Source: Taibaiella sp. KBW10
GTDB lineage: Bacteria; Bacteroidota; Bacteroidia; Chitinophagales; Chitinophagaceae
NCBI RefSeq assembly: GCF_003852495.1
Contig: NZ_QAJI01000005.1
Span: 91,790-155,789 of the forward strand
Direction: 5' to 3'
Length of the DNA stretch: 64,000 bases
A model generated the notes under the pieces. It was not told the origin of the DNA. It saw only the letters and a program-made list of their open reading frames with translations, and searched no databases. Below are positions 27,801-36,234 of this stretch, piece by piece (positions within the stretch are counted from its first letter, which is position 1; each line of letters starts with the position of its first letter). The translations under genes were made by a program, and so were the position numbers.

Positions 27801-28917
27801 CAATAATTGGTTTGCCTACGCAAAGAATTTTGAAAGCAATTCTTATGCAAGATTAGTGATGGAATTTGATCGCAGTACCTTCCCGTTCTTCTGCAAGGAC
27901 AAAAAGATTAGCATTGAAACCATAAATCTAAGCTTAAATGCCAAAGAAGGACTATCCGGAACATACACAGCAAGAGTCACCTATACCGCAAGCTCCGGTT
28001 ATAAAACCGTCAGCACCTTGCTGAACAGTGCCAATAGTTATACAGGAGCGCTTGATCTGCAAAGCTTCCCGATTGAGGTATTGAAGAATAAGAAACTGAT
28101 CCAACTCAGCTTGGAAGACAGTTCGGGCAATCCGGTTGATGCCACTGCTCTGTTAGACGATCTGTTTGTGGTGTTTGATTATCGTTTAAACGGTACCGTA
28201 ACAGCAGCAGGCACAAATGATATAGCTCAGGAAGATATTGTAAATAATGGATTAGCCGGCTGGTGGCATGCTACTGGAAAAGGAAATATAGTCTCAGATT
28301 CATCAGGGGAGGTTAGCCTCCTAAAAGATCTGAGTGGCAAAAACAGAGATTTTATTTACTTAGCAGGTAGCAGTACGATGCCAATTTTATTTTCTCCAAA
28401 TGGCATTCAGACCATTTCATTTTCAAACAATATGTTTTGTAACGGCGCGAACGGAGATACTATTGGAAGAGCAGAATCGTTTACAGCATTTTTCATCGGT
28501 AGTTGCGGATTCGGAAGAGGGATAAACTATTTCGGAGGTAATAATAACTTTAATTACTTCAGCCATTACTATAATGATGGAGGATTCTCCATCATTTTAC
28601 AGCAACCTGCTCCAGAAGAAGGTTACGGCATAACAAACGAATTCTTTACTCGGGATTTCTTGGCTATTTCTTTAGATCAGAATAATACCTCAACCTTAAA
28701 GGTATATGACCTTTCAGGAAATGTACATGATAGTTTAAGCATTAGTAAATCTGTTTTGAGGCCTTCTAATATTGGTTTGACTTTAGGAGCCGGAGCAGAA
28801 TTTGGTTACATAAATGGTCATTTTTATGAACTCTTAGTATATAACCGCACTTTATCTCAAACAGAAATCAAATCGGTGTTAGCTTACCTGAAGTCAAAAT
28901 ACCCTTTTCTTAATTAA
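18898..28917 (+). CDS. Tc toxin A subunit (TcA) with C-terminal LamG-like domain
   Basis: A 3339-residue pore-forming, receptor-binding subunit of an ABC (Tc) toxin; TcA forms a pentamer that injects the TcC effector into target cells. Residues 1-235 hold two transthyretin-like beta modules, and a helical region follows. The VRP1 block (about 675-860) has CSCSDCSSMYSPSAYFTDVF and MPYIDLVNEILE. Next are the alpha-helical shell (LRSFNATDID near 1000), the neuraminidase-like region (HVFARTDSDPQRYFYR near 1695), the channel region (YHYIFNPTSTAGP near 2190; coiled helices near 2500) and the TcB-binding domain (LPFEGTGAIATWTISFPKEYRQ near 2895). Residues 3112-3339 look like a concanavalin/LamG lectin domain ending ELLVYNRTLSQTEIKSVLAYL. 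It is longer than the roughly 2500-residue Photorhabdus TcdA1. No signal peptide. Confidence 0.95.
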   Translation: MMTTFQKVAGNITLTGEHPAQQKPLGLLVEIYKRSSDHPENLLWLGSAKVDTSGNFMARVLSDSISDQNLVLKVYNNQYLVKEHNVGETSVENILLQIKAAAYDTVVPDDALIQLHADYMAIRGSVTLGEAPIAAIPYSGEDWTIVLNKVAFRNNIAIAATTIDAFGKFEIKIPYRFLYLEAGKKDYNAIPKLSLELIHLNAVSVASSDTIVVEGTTALVDISISDPDYKSEFHTEFDVAEKIISDVAGIAIEELYTITISELDALKTISGLASSIVTNIVTASRIAHDYAVKTQAIYALVRAGYSDIAAICSLTPDFIASILTKSIADHIIEDATDINDTNNHINEIRIGQTGELETTEGDPLRSILSRIVSDVNAVDTFLKLYLNSSDAPTEDFWTKLIAEIGPEYTSRFQRGIQAMALTGMRAEMIVTVLDAIGEDDIDDFASGQTESTWFDFIYAVCDQHKKLCVPKSIRGDVSEDAYADEEVITTYAEKLYDISSKIFATNVIKTQLLADYEISKELNRPAEVISFLESRPDFDFRTHNIWNEAVEVHKETQQDLLALQNVSRLSAGNISIMSAMLQQGIKSSSQVVAMGETLFIDLINEAQPEKYVTEAKAVFAKALQTDLYIKQSYIQLLPGNYSEKVTQTWSKEVWAKESQPSVQYSYPDLESLFGSMDFCSCSDCSSMYSPSAYFTDVFNFIKTKIGNANAEREVSRRRSDLSHIDLSCKNANTPMPYIDLVNEILELSILRDIKQKDPGESTLVIPDSFQTSATAAELEAYPEHTYKDSGVYKDYSEYTKVYDKRLSKAIYPNTLPFNLALEESKVFLQHLGHERGTLMDLWKPKSFQSSIGNTGINAYTTAAESLNISVATADIITNTVIANTWLYYGFNTEPNWHTNLCNDLETLLTRTKIEYKEFLQLITTTFLNPLRNTNPAARGFAVVAKAGKPVDTCALEDLKLEYRPAATEDVAEAQKAFFKKLHRFVRLYKATKWSVYQLDIVLRSFNATDIDAETLIHIATAQQWSIRYGIAPERLSILWSPIDVTRYINFNSSLQEEMPSVYDTLFRNRGIINPTDTHFGDYNAISGTIAENAGTILATYNITEEDLYASLGGPTNVATTLENLSEVYRKTLVYKLLSNTLETASYKAFEERCILFDMVFPNGTANNMIAGWAVVFEQLNRIKSSLFSWDELMFLLIHKDPSEQYATNNAGIQTFLEQLRRALKQTLGSSDLTQSSTEIASLKEKLKKHVIQQFTAQFNGDYNYTNRLLDSFIELLSPVGSVLDAIVSNTFINNTDPIDISGNIPGFMDFFNFYRAYHIVAKASFVANKLKTGGDLSILLQEEKPALGTFAVDDFRVVYSGSISSDQINAFLAYTQWIQLRDTNQLNDTELIKLIRSGITTTTTHSVWVQTLSQQFNWTLEELQYLLGNGGSNTGILGYTFDPVNPANNDYKEPSLLLQLNAIFKASQKLGLSIKSIYESLLPAVSTAQSQTIRKAAKAKQEIEQWYKIVKPLQDNLRRQQRDAMVDYLLANPGIVQQGSPFKVKNENDLFAYLLIDVEMESCMKTSRLKQGISSLQLFMDRIILNLESYFNGSTNTAIQMSEDAAVQWHSWRKWYRIWEANRKVFLYPENWIEPELRDKKTSLFKELESHLLQDEITDNRVEEGFKNYLEGLDAIARLEPVSAYHQTSHGKDILHVFARTDSDPQRYFYRTREDNEWSEWQRVAVDIKSQHIAPVMWNNKLYLFWLTFQKKKLNVEEAKPSMRGYTGRKWSELLTLPGAVSGNGSSLVNDPEKDKNTIWNVTLNWSQYQDQKWLSHDLSKDVMELDLSKIEVNDNAVNSLNTPDAAQTLRKLTNNGMQSIDEFFKKRIFLYTPYDFTVDTKDGVIFNLLFAPGLNEVATGLHTFLWKGDNSRDPYVLRDSDRGHQTLAPTGTRFNNMKFVQDTSMGVGLKKDTAYANNRTGYYTHSTFYYWPSGVSMIRTNGAATILGKSPTPFRLTAAATTGTDTMFDPIKQRFFFEDEVNSFLVEDVANKTMAQATISSIKDKSKISLDVARLFSEAQLYSGQPLIATNATALGSIPKATAVTNPNGYKFQTFYHAQSSKLISSLNRGGIPELLTLANQSQTDTMNFAGTYQPSNLVNSLYPKNNMQFGFSDPYSMYNWELFFHAPMMIAQGLSNNQQFAEAQKWYHYIFNPTSTAGPNTNQRFWKFQPFFEKSGMAVQTLNDLLLSIHNNNAEAVAQVKKWEKDPFNPHLIARMRILSYMKNVLMKYLDNLIAWADNLFQRDTIESINEATQLYVLAANLLGERPRQIPARVKRNDYTFKELSAFGLDQLSNAMVTIESFFAPNDAPGVAIYNTGSQQPGLRQKEEAPVHLQTLYFCLPNNDKLMQYWDNIADRLFKIRNCMNIDGATRQLALYEPPIDPALLVRAKAMGLSMESVLNELYGSGKPFYRFGYMVQKANEILGDVKSLGGAILSALEKKDAEALSLLRSVHELDLLDKIKEIKTQQIEEATRTLDGLRLTKTNTQIRYDFYSSRPFKNANEQKHLDKIQSAMTFQVIQGALQTTAGVLSAIPTFHLQAIASGLSSGGLQWANIMQAASAATGIKVAVDNAKGSMAVTSGGYERRRDDWQFQAKTAAKELETLEQQILAAEIRLDITRKELRNHEIQIENSTAVDTYMRNKFTNVALYNWMTTQLASTYFQSYQLAYELSKQADTCFQSELPAGKYPAGGFIKYGYWDSLKKGLLSGEKLQLDIRRMETAYMEANERELELTKHISLAVFSPESIIQLRQTGTCTVSIPEVLFDLDYPGHYMRRIKSVSLSVPCVAGPYTTINAQLTQESSKFRKSPIVSGLYDADLNYTQVNNSNRIATSSAQNDSGVFELNFRDERYLPFEGTGAIATWTISFPKEYRQFDYNSINDIILHLKYTARYDGVLQQQAQDNINTVLSTLNEENILHRYFSAKHEFSNNWFAYAKNFESNSYARLVMEFDRSTFPFFCKDKKISIETINLSLNAKEGLSGTYTARVTYTASSGYKTVSTLLNSANSYTGALDLQSFPIEVLKNKKLIQLSLEDSSGNPVDATALLDDLFVVFDYRLNGTVTAAGTNDIAQEDIVNNGLAGWWHATGKGNIVSDSSGEVSLLKDLSGKNRDFIYLAGSSTMPILFSPNGIQTISFSNNMFCNGANGDTIGRAESFTAFFIGSCGFGRGINYFGGNNNFNYFSHYYNDGGFSIILQQPAPEEGYGITNEFFTRDFLAISLDQNNTSTLKVYDLSGNVHDSLSISKSVLRPSNIGLTLGAGAEFGYINGHFYELLVYNRTLSQTEIKSVLAYLKSKYPFLN

Positions 28918-28931
28918 TTAATCCCGGAACC

Positions 28932-31900
28932 ATGAATCCTAATCAGCAAGAACAACAAAAACAAAATAGCAACGGAAGTCAGGCCTCTAAAGCCTCACCG
29001 CTGGAGCAATACAGCGTCCAACCAAAGAAGGATGAAGACAGCAGCCCCTATTATAAAAGTGCTGCACCCAGTATCGCCCTCCCCAAAGGGGGGGGAGCGA
29101 TCAAAGGGATAGATGAAAAGTTTACCGTTAACGCGGTTAACGGAACTGCATCTGTAGAAATCCCTCTACCCCTCACGGGGGGCAGAGGTGGTTTCACCCC
29201 TGCCTTATCCATCAGCTATAATAGTGGTGGTGGCAATAGTGAATTCGGTCTCGGATGGGGTTTAAGCCTGCCGGCCATTCAACGCAAAACAGATAAAAAA
29301 TTACCCAGATACAATGACGCGCAGGAGAGTGATGTATTCCTGCTCGCAGGAGCAGAAGACCTGATCCCGGAACTCGATGCTTCGGGTCAACGCCTGATCG
29401 TAACCGATGGTCTTTATACCATCAGGCGGTACATACCCCGTATTGAAGGGCTTTTCGCCCGCATCGAATACATCTGCAAAGGCAATAATGCCTGGTGGCG
29501 CGTCACTACCAAAGATAATATCACCACCTATTATGGCATGCAACAGAGCAGCCGCATTGCCGATCCTTCAGATACTAGCCGCATTTTTAAATGGTTTCCG
29601 GATATGGTGGTTGATCATAAAGGAAATGTACAATGCTTTGCCTATGTAACGGAAAACTTTGAACAAGTCCCGCAAAGTATCTATGAAAAAAACCGGCTGA
29701 ATGGGACGGCCCTTTGTACCAATACCTATCTTAAAAAGGTAGTTTATGGAAACAAGACACCCTATTTTATCGGAGACAACCAGGTATGGCAACCCTCCTT
29801 ACCGGATACGACATGGTTGTTTGAAAGTATTATGGACTACGGCGACCATGTTGGGGAAAGCTACACCGCAAATCAGCCATGGGCCTGCCGGAAAGACCCT
29901 TTCTCCGGCTTTCATGCGGGCTTCGAGATTCGTACCTATCGCAAAGCGGAAAGAGTGCTGATGTTCCACCGTTTTACAGAACTAAATGGAGGAAAGCCCA
30001 CACTGGTGCGCAGCCTCGAACTCCAGTACCAAAGCGATCTTCGACCCGATGCAGAAACCTTGGAAACAGATTATATCATAAAAGCAACGGCGAAAGGATA
30101 TCGTTTACAAACGGATGAGACGTACACCAGCAAAGCCCTACCGGCCATGACGATGGAATATAATGCGCTGCAATGGCATACCGATATTCACAAAGTAGCC
30201 GCCGAAGATTTCTGCGGAGCGCCGCAAGGACTCAGCGGACCTTATCAGTGGATCGACTTTGAAGGAGAAGGCTTAAGCGGTATATTGACAGAACAGGCTG
30301 ATGGCTGGTTCTATAAAAACAACCTGGGTGATGCCCGGTTTGACAGCCCCAAACCGATCGCCGAAAAACCTTCCTTTACGGGGTTGGGCAATAGCTTGCA
30401 ATGGCAGGATCTAGACGGTGACGGACAACGTCAAATCGTGGAACAAGGCCAGGTTAAAGGCTTCTGGCAATTAGATGGCCCGGATGCCCATACGGAATAT
30501 AAAAATAATTGGGCGCCTTTCTGTCCTTTCGAAAAGGTGATCAATATTGACTGGAACAGTCCTTTTACGAAAATGCTCGACCTCGATGGCGATGGTCGTG
30601 CCGACATACTGATTACTGAAGATCGGGCGTGGACCTGGTGGGCCAATGAAGGCAAGAAAGGCTTTGACCGGGGTGGTAGTGCGCTTGTAGATAGCGATGA
30701 AGAAAGGGGGCCGGTATTGCTCCTGCGCGATGCGCTACAAAGCATTTTTCTGGCTGACATGAGCGGCGATGGTATGACCGATCTGGTGCGCATTCAAAAT
30801 GGTGAAGTGTGCTACTGGCCGAATAAAGGTTATGGACAGTTTGGTGCTAAGGTCAGTATGGCTAATGCGCCCTTCTTCGAAACACCCTCTTCTTTCAACC
30901 CGCAATACATCAGCCTCGCCGATATCAGTGGTACCGGCGCTGCCGATATTATTTATACCGGCCGGAATGCGTGTATTGCCTACCTCAACCATTCCGGAAA
31001 TAGCTTTTCAGACGCCATTTATATCAATCCCCTACCGGCTACGGATGCCTATTGCAAACTGGCCGTGCTGGACTTCCTGGGCAATGGCACCGGCTGCCTG
31101 GTATGGAGTTCTCCACTTCCGGCGCATGCCGATGCGCCTATACAGTATATCGACCTGATGGGCGGTATTAAACCATATCTCCTGAAGCAATACCATAACG
31201 GTACCGGTAAGACGGTAAGTGTGTCCTATAAAAGCTCCACGCAATTCTACCTAGAAGATAAACAAGAGGGTATTCGTTGGGCCACCAGGCTACCTTTTCC
31301 CCTGCATTGTATTCATACCGTAAGTACTTACGATAGTGTGAGCGACAGCCGCTTCAGTCAGACTTATCGCTACCGGCATGGCTATTACGATCATGCCGAA
31401 CGGGAGTTCCGCGGTTTTGGCTATGTGGAAACCGTAGACATCGACAGCGTAGATCACAGTACACACAGCTTAGATCAGGAACCTGTTCTAAGCAAAAGCT
31501 GGTACCATACCGGCGCCTGGATCAAAGAAGCCTCCTTGCACGAAACCTTTGCAGCGGAATACCTGCCGATTGAAGGCTGGGATAGCCCCCTGTCCGACAA
31601 CAAGGGTACGCCCATAATCAAGTTGCCTAACGGAATGAACGCCTTCGAGCAACGCGAAGCCTGCCGAGCCTTAAAAGGCAGTCCGCTAAGACAGGAAGTC
31701 TATGCACTTAAAGCAGGACAGCTACCGTATATCTATACCGTAACGGCTTTCGCCTATACCGTAAAAAAGATCCAGGCCGTACCGGAAGCCCCAGATCATT
31801 GGCTCGCTCCAAAACATGCCAGCTTCCTGAACCTGAATCAGCAAAAAATTGCATTTAGCTGCGAAGGAGACTTAAAGGATGCACGCATACAGCAGGAGTT

Positions 31901-34900
31901 CACTTTAGCAACAGATAAATACGGGAATGTTCTGCAACAAGCACAGGTTGCTTATGCCCGCAGACACGCCGATACCGGTCTTCCACAGGAGGTACAGGAT
32001 GCTCAAGCACTTACTCATATTACCTGCACTGAAACCAATTATACTGTGGATGCGATAAATAATATGCATTACCGCCTACGGGTTCCTTTTGAAAACAGGT
32101 CTTTTGAATTGCGCACCACTCCTCCAGCGTCAGGCATTCTATATAATCCGGAGTCGCTCCGCACTGCGATCGGACAGGCCACAGAAATCGCGTATCATGA
32201 AACATCTGTTGCCGGTACGAAAAGGTTACTCAGCCACAGCAAAACAAAATTCTTAAGTAACGATACGCTTACTCCATTGGGCTTCGGCATCATAGATACC
32301 TTAGGCCTACCCTATCAAAGTTACCAGAAAGCCTGTACCGAAAACGGCTTGTACCATTGTTATGCGCACCGTGTAGATGGCAGCTTACTGGAAGAAGCGG
32401 GTTTTAAAACACTTGATACGACAACAGATTATTGGCTGCCTTCCGGTACCGCCACTTACGAAACACCCGAACTTCGGTTCTATACCCCTGATACATTTAT
32501 GGATCCATGGGGCAATAAGACTATAGTGGATTTTTGGAATGAAGATTACCTGCTACCCCTTAGTGTGACTGATGCATTAGGCAATCGCAACGAAGTCTTG
32601 CGCTATAATTGGTACACCCTGCAACCCGAGCGCATGCGCGATGCGAATCTGAATATCAATGAGATGGTATATGATACCCTGGGATTACCCGTAGCGATGG
32701 CCGTAAAAGGTAAGGATGAAGGTACTGAAGGGGATACGCTGGATCTGCTGGAGATCGACAGCCTAACAGACCTTGCCCACCAGCAAAGCTTCTGGCAAGA
32801 TCCGGACAGCATTGCAGAAGAACTACTACAAGGGGCCACCTGGCGCTGCGTGTACGATATGAATAGCCTCCCCGCCCGCGTAGGGATGATCGCCTGTACG
32901 GAACATAGCTTCGGATCGACGGTGAATGCACCTCAGCTCCTGATCCGTCTCAGCTACAGTGATGGTATGGGCCGGGTGCTGATGCATAAAGCCATTACCG
33001 GTGAACACCAGAATAAGCCCTGGCTGGGTACCGGCCGTACCGTTTATAACAACAAAGGCAATGCCGTGATGCAGTACGAGCCTTATTTCAGCAATACCCA
33101 TCTCTGCGACACTACAGAACAGGCCGCCGCACAAGGGGTTACGGCAAAAGTATTTTATGATCCCCTGGGTCGGGTATATCGTTCGCAAATGCCCGATGGC
33201 AGTTTTAGCCGTACGGAATGGACCGCCTGGCAGCAGGAAGTATGGGACCAGAATGATACGATACTCGAAAGCTGGTGGTATACCGAGCGCATTGGTGGCG
33301 CTTTAGGCGCAGCCGAGCAGCATGCCGCACAAAAAGCCGCCTTGCATGCCAACACACCTACGATTGTCCATACGGATAGCTTGGCTCGTGGCTTTTATAC
33401 CATACAACAGGATAGTCAAACCACCGATATCAAGAGTTATGAGCTCCTGGATATACAGGGACAAAGAATCAGTATGGTAGATGGACGCGGCTTACAGCCG
33501 CTTGCCTATCGCTATAATATGTTGCAGGCGCCTTGCCGCCAAGAAAGTATAGACAGCGGCACCGCCTATACCCTATTGGATGTAGCCGGGCAGCCACTCT
33601 ATACCTGGGATGCCGAAGACCGTAAAACCCTTATGGTTTATGATGCGCTGCGCCGACCCATTGCCCGTTATATGGCGATGGAAGAAGAGACTAGTCTGGT
33701 GGAACGCTGGACCTATGGAGAAGACAGCACGGACGATACCGATCGCAACATGCGCGGACAGCTCCTGAAACATGAGGATGCCTCCGGCATACAGGAAATG
33801 ATACAATATGATTTTAAAGGTGCTCCTTTGGAAAGTACCCAAACCCTACTGCAAAGCCCAACCCTGACTGAAGTGGACTGGAATACACCCCCTGCACTCA
33901 GCACTGAGGTCTTTACCAGCACCATGCAATATGATGCCTTGGGCAGGCCGGTAATCACGACCGACCCGGGTGGGCATGAGCACCATTTTATATATGAGCG
34001 CTCCGGTGCTTTATACCAGGTGTACCTAGATGAAGATCCTTATGTGGATGGTATCATTTATGATGCCAAAGGACAAAGACAAGCCATCTGGTATGCAAAT
34101 GGCACCAAGACCAGCTATACTTATGATGAGTTGACCTTTAGCCTGCGCCGCCTGCTGACCGTAAGGCTAAGTACCAATGAGGTACTGCAAGATCTAAACT
34201 ATGCCTACGATCCGGTAGGAAACATTACCCGTATCAGCGATGCGGCACAACAAACGCTGTTCTTCAACAACAGCGTCGTAGCACCGGTACAAGAATTTAC
34301 TTACGATGCATTGTATCGCCTGATTGAAGCTAAAGGCCGGGAGCAGATCGGCAGCAATAGCTTTGGATCCGGTGACAATACCGATGATGCCCCTTGGCAG
34401 ACCAATCATAAGGGTAATGGAAATGCCGTGCAGAACTACACCCAGCACTATACGTATGATAAAGCGGGTAATATCGAAACATTACAACACATCGCAGACA
34501 CAAACAGCTATACCCGTTCTTATCAGAATGGTGCGAGCAATAACCGCTTGCTCAGTACAACGATAGGCAGCGATAATTATATGTGTCATTATGATGTACG
34601 GGGTAATATGATTGATATGCCGCATCTGGACCATATGCACTGGAACCATCATAATGAGCTGGCGCAGATCGATAGAGCCGGAGATAATACCTGGTACCAA
34701 TACAGCGGCGGACAAAGAATACGCAAGTACACCCGAAAAGCCACTTTTTCTGAAGAGCGGATTTATTTGGGCAGTTATGAAATCTACCGTAAATTCGACA
34801 ATAGTTCTTTGAGTATACCCGTAGTACAACGCGAAACCCTGCATATCAGCGATGATAGCGGACGTATCGCCATGCTGGAAAAACGGACTACAGGTACTGC

Positions 34901-36215
34901 TGCTGAAGATAATGGTACCGAAGCAATCCTGACGCGCTTTGTTTATTCCAATCATCTGCAATCTGCCTCATTAGAGTTAGACGAAAACGCGGCGATCATT
35001 TCTTATGAGGAATATCATCCTTACGGAACCAGCTCTTACCAGGCCATGAACGCAAGTATCAAGGCCAGTGCCAAACGCTATCGTTACACCGGCAAGGAAA
35101 GGGATGAAGAAAATGGTTTGTACTATCATGGCGCAAGGTATTATATTCCATGGCTAGCACGATGGACGGCAATTGACCCTATGGAAGCGAAATATGCGGG
35201 CATGAGTCCTTATAACTATGCTTTTAATAATCCGGTGATGTGGAATGATCCGAGTGGGGCGGATCCGGGGGATGGAGATGAAAAAAAGAACATTAGCTAC
35301 GGAATGAGCCCAGAGCAGGTAAAGTTCTATGATGGAGAGGCAAGGACAAAGGAAAAATTTCAGTCAAAACTAAATGAGATTGCAAATAGTGGCGCTAATA
35401 AGGAATTTAAAAGTTGGGCTGCTAATATTGGCATAGATGGTTTAATGGATTTGAGAGACAAACTGTTCCACAATAAGGTAGATGCTTGGCAAAATAGTGC
35501 TATACAACGTGATTGGTATGGACGAGATCCTAATATTCCATCCAAAGCCTATTTGCCCGAAGAAACTAGAACTAAATTCTGGAACGAAGCTATATCGGAG
35601 ACGATCCCGACCATGAAAGCGGCCTGGGCGGCACAAATGAGTGGAGATACCTCTGGAAATGGATACACCTATTATAAAAACCTCACTGTTAGTAATAAGG
35701 ATGAGGGTTGGGCTGCAATTTCAGAAGCAGGAGTCAAAATTGGGATAGAGTGGGCTTTACATTTTGGATTTGGTGGTGCAAAAAATCTCGTCCAAACAAA
35801 AAACACCATCGAAAAAGGAATAAAATCTGTATATAAGTTTAATGGCTACACTATTGATACCAAAACGGCGCCAATTGAAATTCCTTTAAAAAATGTAACC
35901 GTAGATAAACAAATAAAAGCGGCAGGATATACGCAAGTAAAATATAAATGGACAGATAAATATGGTTACACCTATGAAGCAAGATGGCATACTCCAACTC
36001 CAAAAGCTCCCGAGAGTACTGTAAATAATTGGGTAGTAACTAGAAGTCTTGCAGGGAACGCTAATGGCTTAAGAAAACAAACTCAAGTACTTATTGGCCA
36101 AAACCGCTGGTTTGATTTTAATACTTGGCAAGCAGCAGTAAAAGCGTACCAAGGGGGTAATGCTACATATTTTCAACGTTTACTTTTACAATGGGGGCAT
36201 TGGTCACCAAAATAA
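28932..36215 (+). CDS. Fused Tc toxin B-C subunit (SpvB/TcdB + Rhs shell) with variable toxin tail
   Basis: A 2427-residue fusion of TcB and TcC, the cocoon that holds and autoproteolytically frees the toxic C-terminus. Residues 40-350 are the SpvB domain (GRGGFTPALSISYNSGGGN, FGLGWGLSLPAIQRKTD). Residues 490-690 contain FG-GAP/VCBS-like repeats (DLDGDGRADILITED, ADMSGDGMTDLVRI), and the TcdB middle domains follow. YD/Rhs repeats run from about 1200, and the Rhs core lies at 2045-2110 (YRYTGKERDEENGLYYHGARYY, MSPYNYAFNNPVMWNDPSG). The roughly 315 residues after the core are the presumed effector: a first half without known motif and a final 100 residues with YTYEARWHTPTPKAP, NNWVVTR and GHW near the end. 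It starts 14 bp after tcA. No signal peptide. Confidence 0.95.
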   Translation: MNPNQQEQQKQNSNGSQASKASPLEQYSVQPKKDEDSSPYYKSAAPSIALPKGGGAIKGIDEKFTVNAVNGTASVEIPLPLTGGRGGFTPALSISYNSGGGNSEFGLGWGLSLPAIQRKTDKKLPRYNDAQESDVFLLAGAEDLIPELDASGQRLIVTDGLYTIRRYIPRIEGLFARIEYICKGNNAWWRVTTKDNITTYYGMQQSSRIADPSDTSRIFKWFPDMVVDHKGNVQCFAYVTENFEQVPQSIYEKNRLNGTALCTNTYLKKVVYGNKTPYFIGDNQVWQPSLPDTTWLFESIMDYGDHVGESYTANQPWACRKDPFSGFHAGFEIRTYRKAERVLMFHRFTELNGGKPTLVRSLELQYQSDLRPDAETLETDYIIKATAKGYRLQTDETYTSKALPAMTMEYNALQWHTDIHKVAAEDFCGAPQGLSGPYQWIDFEGEGLSGILTEQADGWFYKNNLGDARFDSPKPIAEKPSFTGLGNSLQWQDLDGDGQRQIVEQGQVKGFWQLDGPDAHTEYKNNWAPFCPFEKVINIDWNSPFTKMLDLDGDGRADILITEDRAWTWWANEGKKGFDRGGSALVDSDEERGPVLLLRDALQSIFLADMSGDGMTDLVRIQNGEVCYWPNKGYGQFGAKVSMANAPFFETPSSFNPQYISLADISGTGAADIIYTGRNACIAYLNHSGNSFSDAIYINPLPATDAYCKLAVLDFLGNGTGCLVWSSPLPAHADAPIQYIDLMGGIKPYLLKQYHNGTGKTVSVSYKSSTQFYLEDKQEGIRWATRLPFPLHCIHTVSTYDSVSDSRFSQTYRYRHGYYDHAEREFRGFGYVETVDIDSVDHSTHSLDQEPVLSKSWYHTGAWIKEASLHETFAAEYLPIEGWDSPLSDNKGTPIIKLPNGMNAFEQREACRALKGSPLRQEVYALKAGQLPYIYTVTAFAYTVKKIQAVPEAPDHWLAPKHASFLNLNQQKIAFSCEGDLKDARIQQEFTLATDKYGNVLQQAQVAYARRHADTGLPQEVQDAQALTHITCTETNYTVDAINNMHYRLRVPFENRSFELRTTPPASGILYNPESLRTAIGQATEIAYHETSVAGTKRLLSHSKTKFLSNDTLTPLGFGIIDTLGLPYQSYQKACTENGLYHCYAHRVDGSLLEEAGFKTLDTTTDYWLPSGTATYETPELRFYTPDTFMDPWGNKTIVDFWNEDYLLPLSVTDALGNRNEVLRYNWYTLQPERMRDANLNINEMVYDTLGLPVAMAVKGKDEGTEGDTLDLLEIDSLTDLAHQQSFWQDPDSIAEELLQGATWRCVYDMNSLPARVGMIACTEHSFGSTVNAPQLLIRLSYSDGMGRVLMHKAITGEHQNKPWLGTGRTVYNNKGNAVMQYEPYFSNTHLCDTTEQAAAQGVTAKVFYDPLGRVYRSQMPDGSFSRTEWTAWQQEVWDQNDTILESWWYTERIGGALGAAEQHAAQKAALHANTPTIVHTDSLARGFYTIQQDSQTTDIKSYELLDIQGQRISMVDGRGLQPLAYRYNMLQAPCRQESIDSGTAYTLLDVAGQPLYTWDAEDRKTLMVYDALRRPIARYMAMEEETSLVERWTYGEDSTDDTDRNMRGQLLKHEDASGIQEMIQYDFKGAPLESTQTLLQSPTLTEVDWNTPPALSTEVFTSTMQYDALGRPVITTDPGGHEHHFIYERSGALYQVYLDEDPYVDGIIYDAKGQRQAIWYANGTKTSYTYDELTFSLRRLLTVRLSTNEVLQDLNYAYDPVGNITRISDAAQQTLFFNNSVVAPVQEFTYDALYRLIEAKGREQIGSNSFGSGDNTDDAPWQTNHKGNGNAVQNYTQHYTYDKAGNIETLQHIADTNSYTRSYQNGASNNRLLSTTIGSDNYMCHYDVRGNMIDMPHLDHMHWNHHNELAQIDRAGDNTWYQYSGGQRIRKYTRKATFSEERIYLGSYEIYRKFDNSSLSIPVVQRETLHISDDSGRIAMLEKRTTGTAAEDNGTEAILTRFVYSNHLQSASLELDENAAIISYEEYHPYGTSSYQAMNASIKASAKRYRYTGKERDEENGLYYHGARYYIPWLARWTAIDPMEAKYAGMSPYNYAFNNPVMWNDPSGADPGDGDEKKNISYGMSPEQVKFYDGEARTKEKFQSKLNEIANSGANKEFKSWAANIGIDGLMDLRDKLFHNKVDAWQNSAIQRDWYGRDPNIPSKAYLPEETRTKFWNEAISETIPTMKAAWAAQMSGDTSGNGYTYYKNLTVSNKDEGWAAISEAGVKIGIEWALHFGFGGAKNLVQTKNTIEKGIKSVYKFNGYTIDTKTAPIEIPLKNVTVDKQIKAAGYTQVKYKWTDKYGYTYEARWHTPTPKAPESTVNNWVVTRSLAGNANGLRKQTQVLIGQNRWFDFNTWQAAVKAYQGGNATYFQRLLLQWGHWSPK
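29088..29095 (+). repeat. G8 homopolymer near the 5' end of the TcBC gene
   Basis: Eight consecutive G residues in codons about 53-55, preceded closely by CCCTCCCC. The reading frame continues through as written. Such runs can slip; see findings. Confidence 0.9.
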
Positions 36216-36234
36216 TACATTCAAATATTATATT

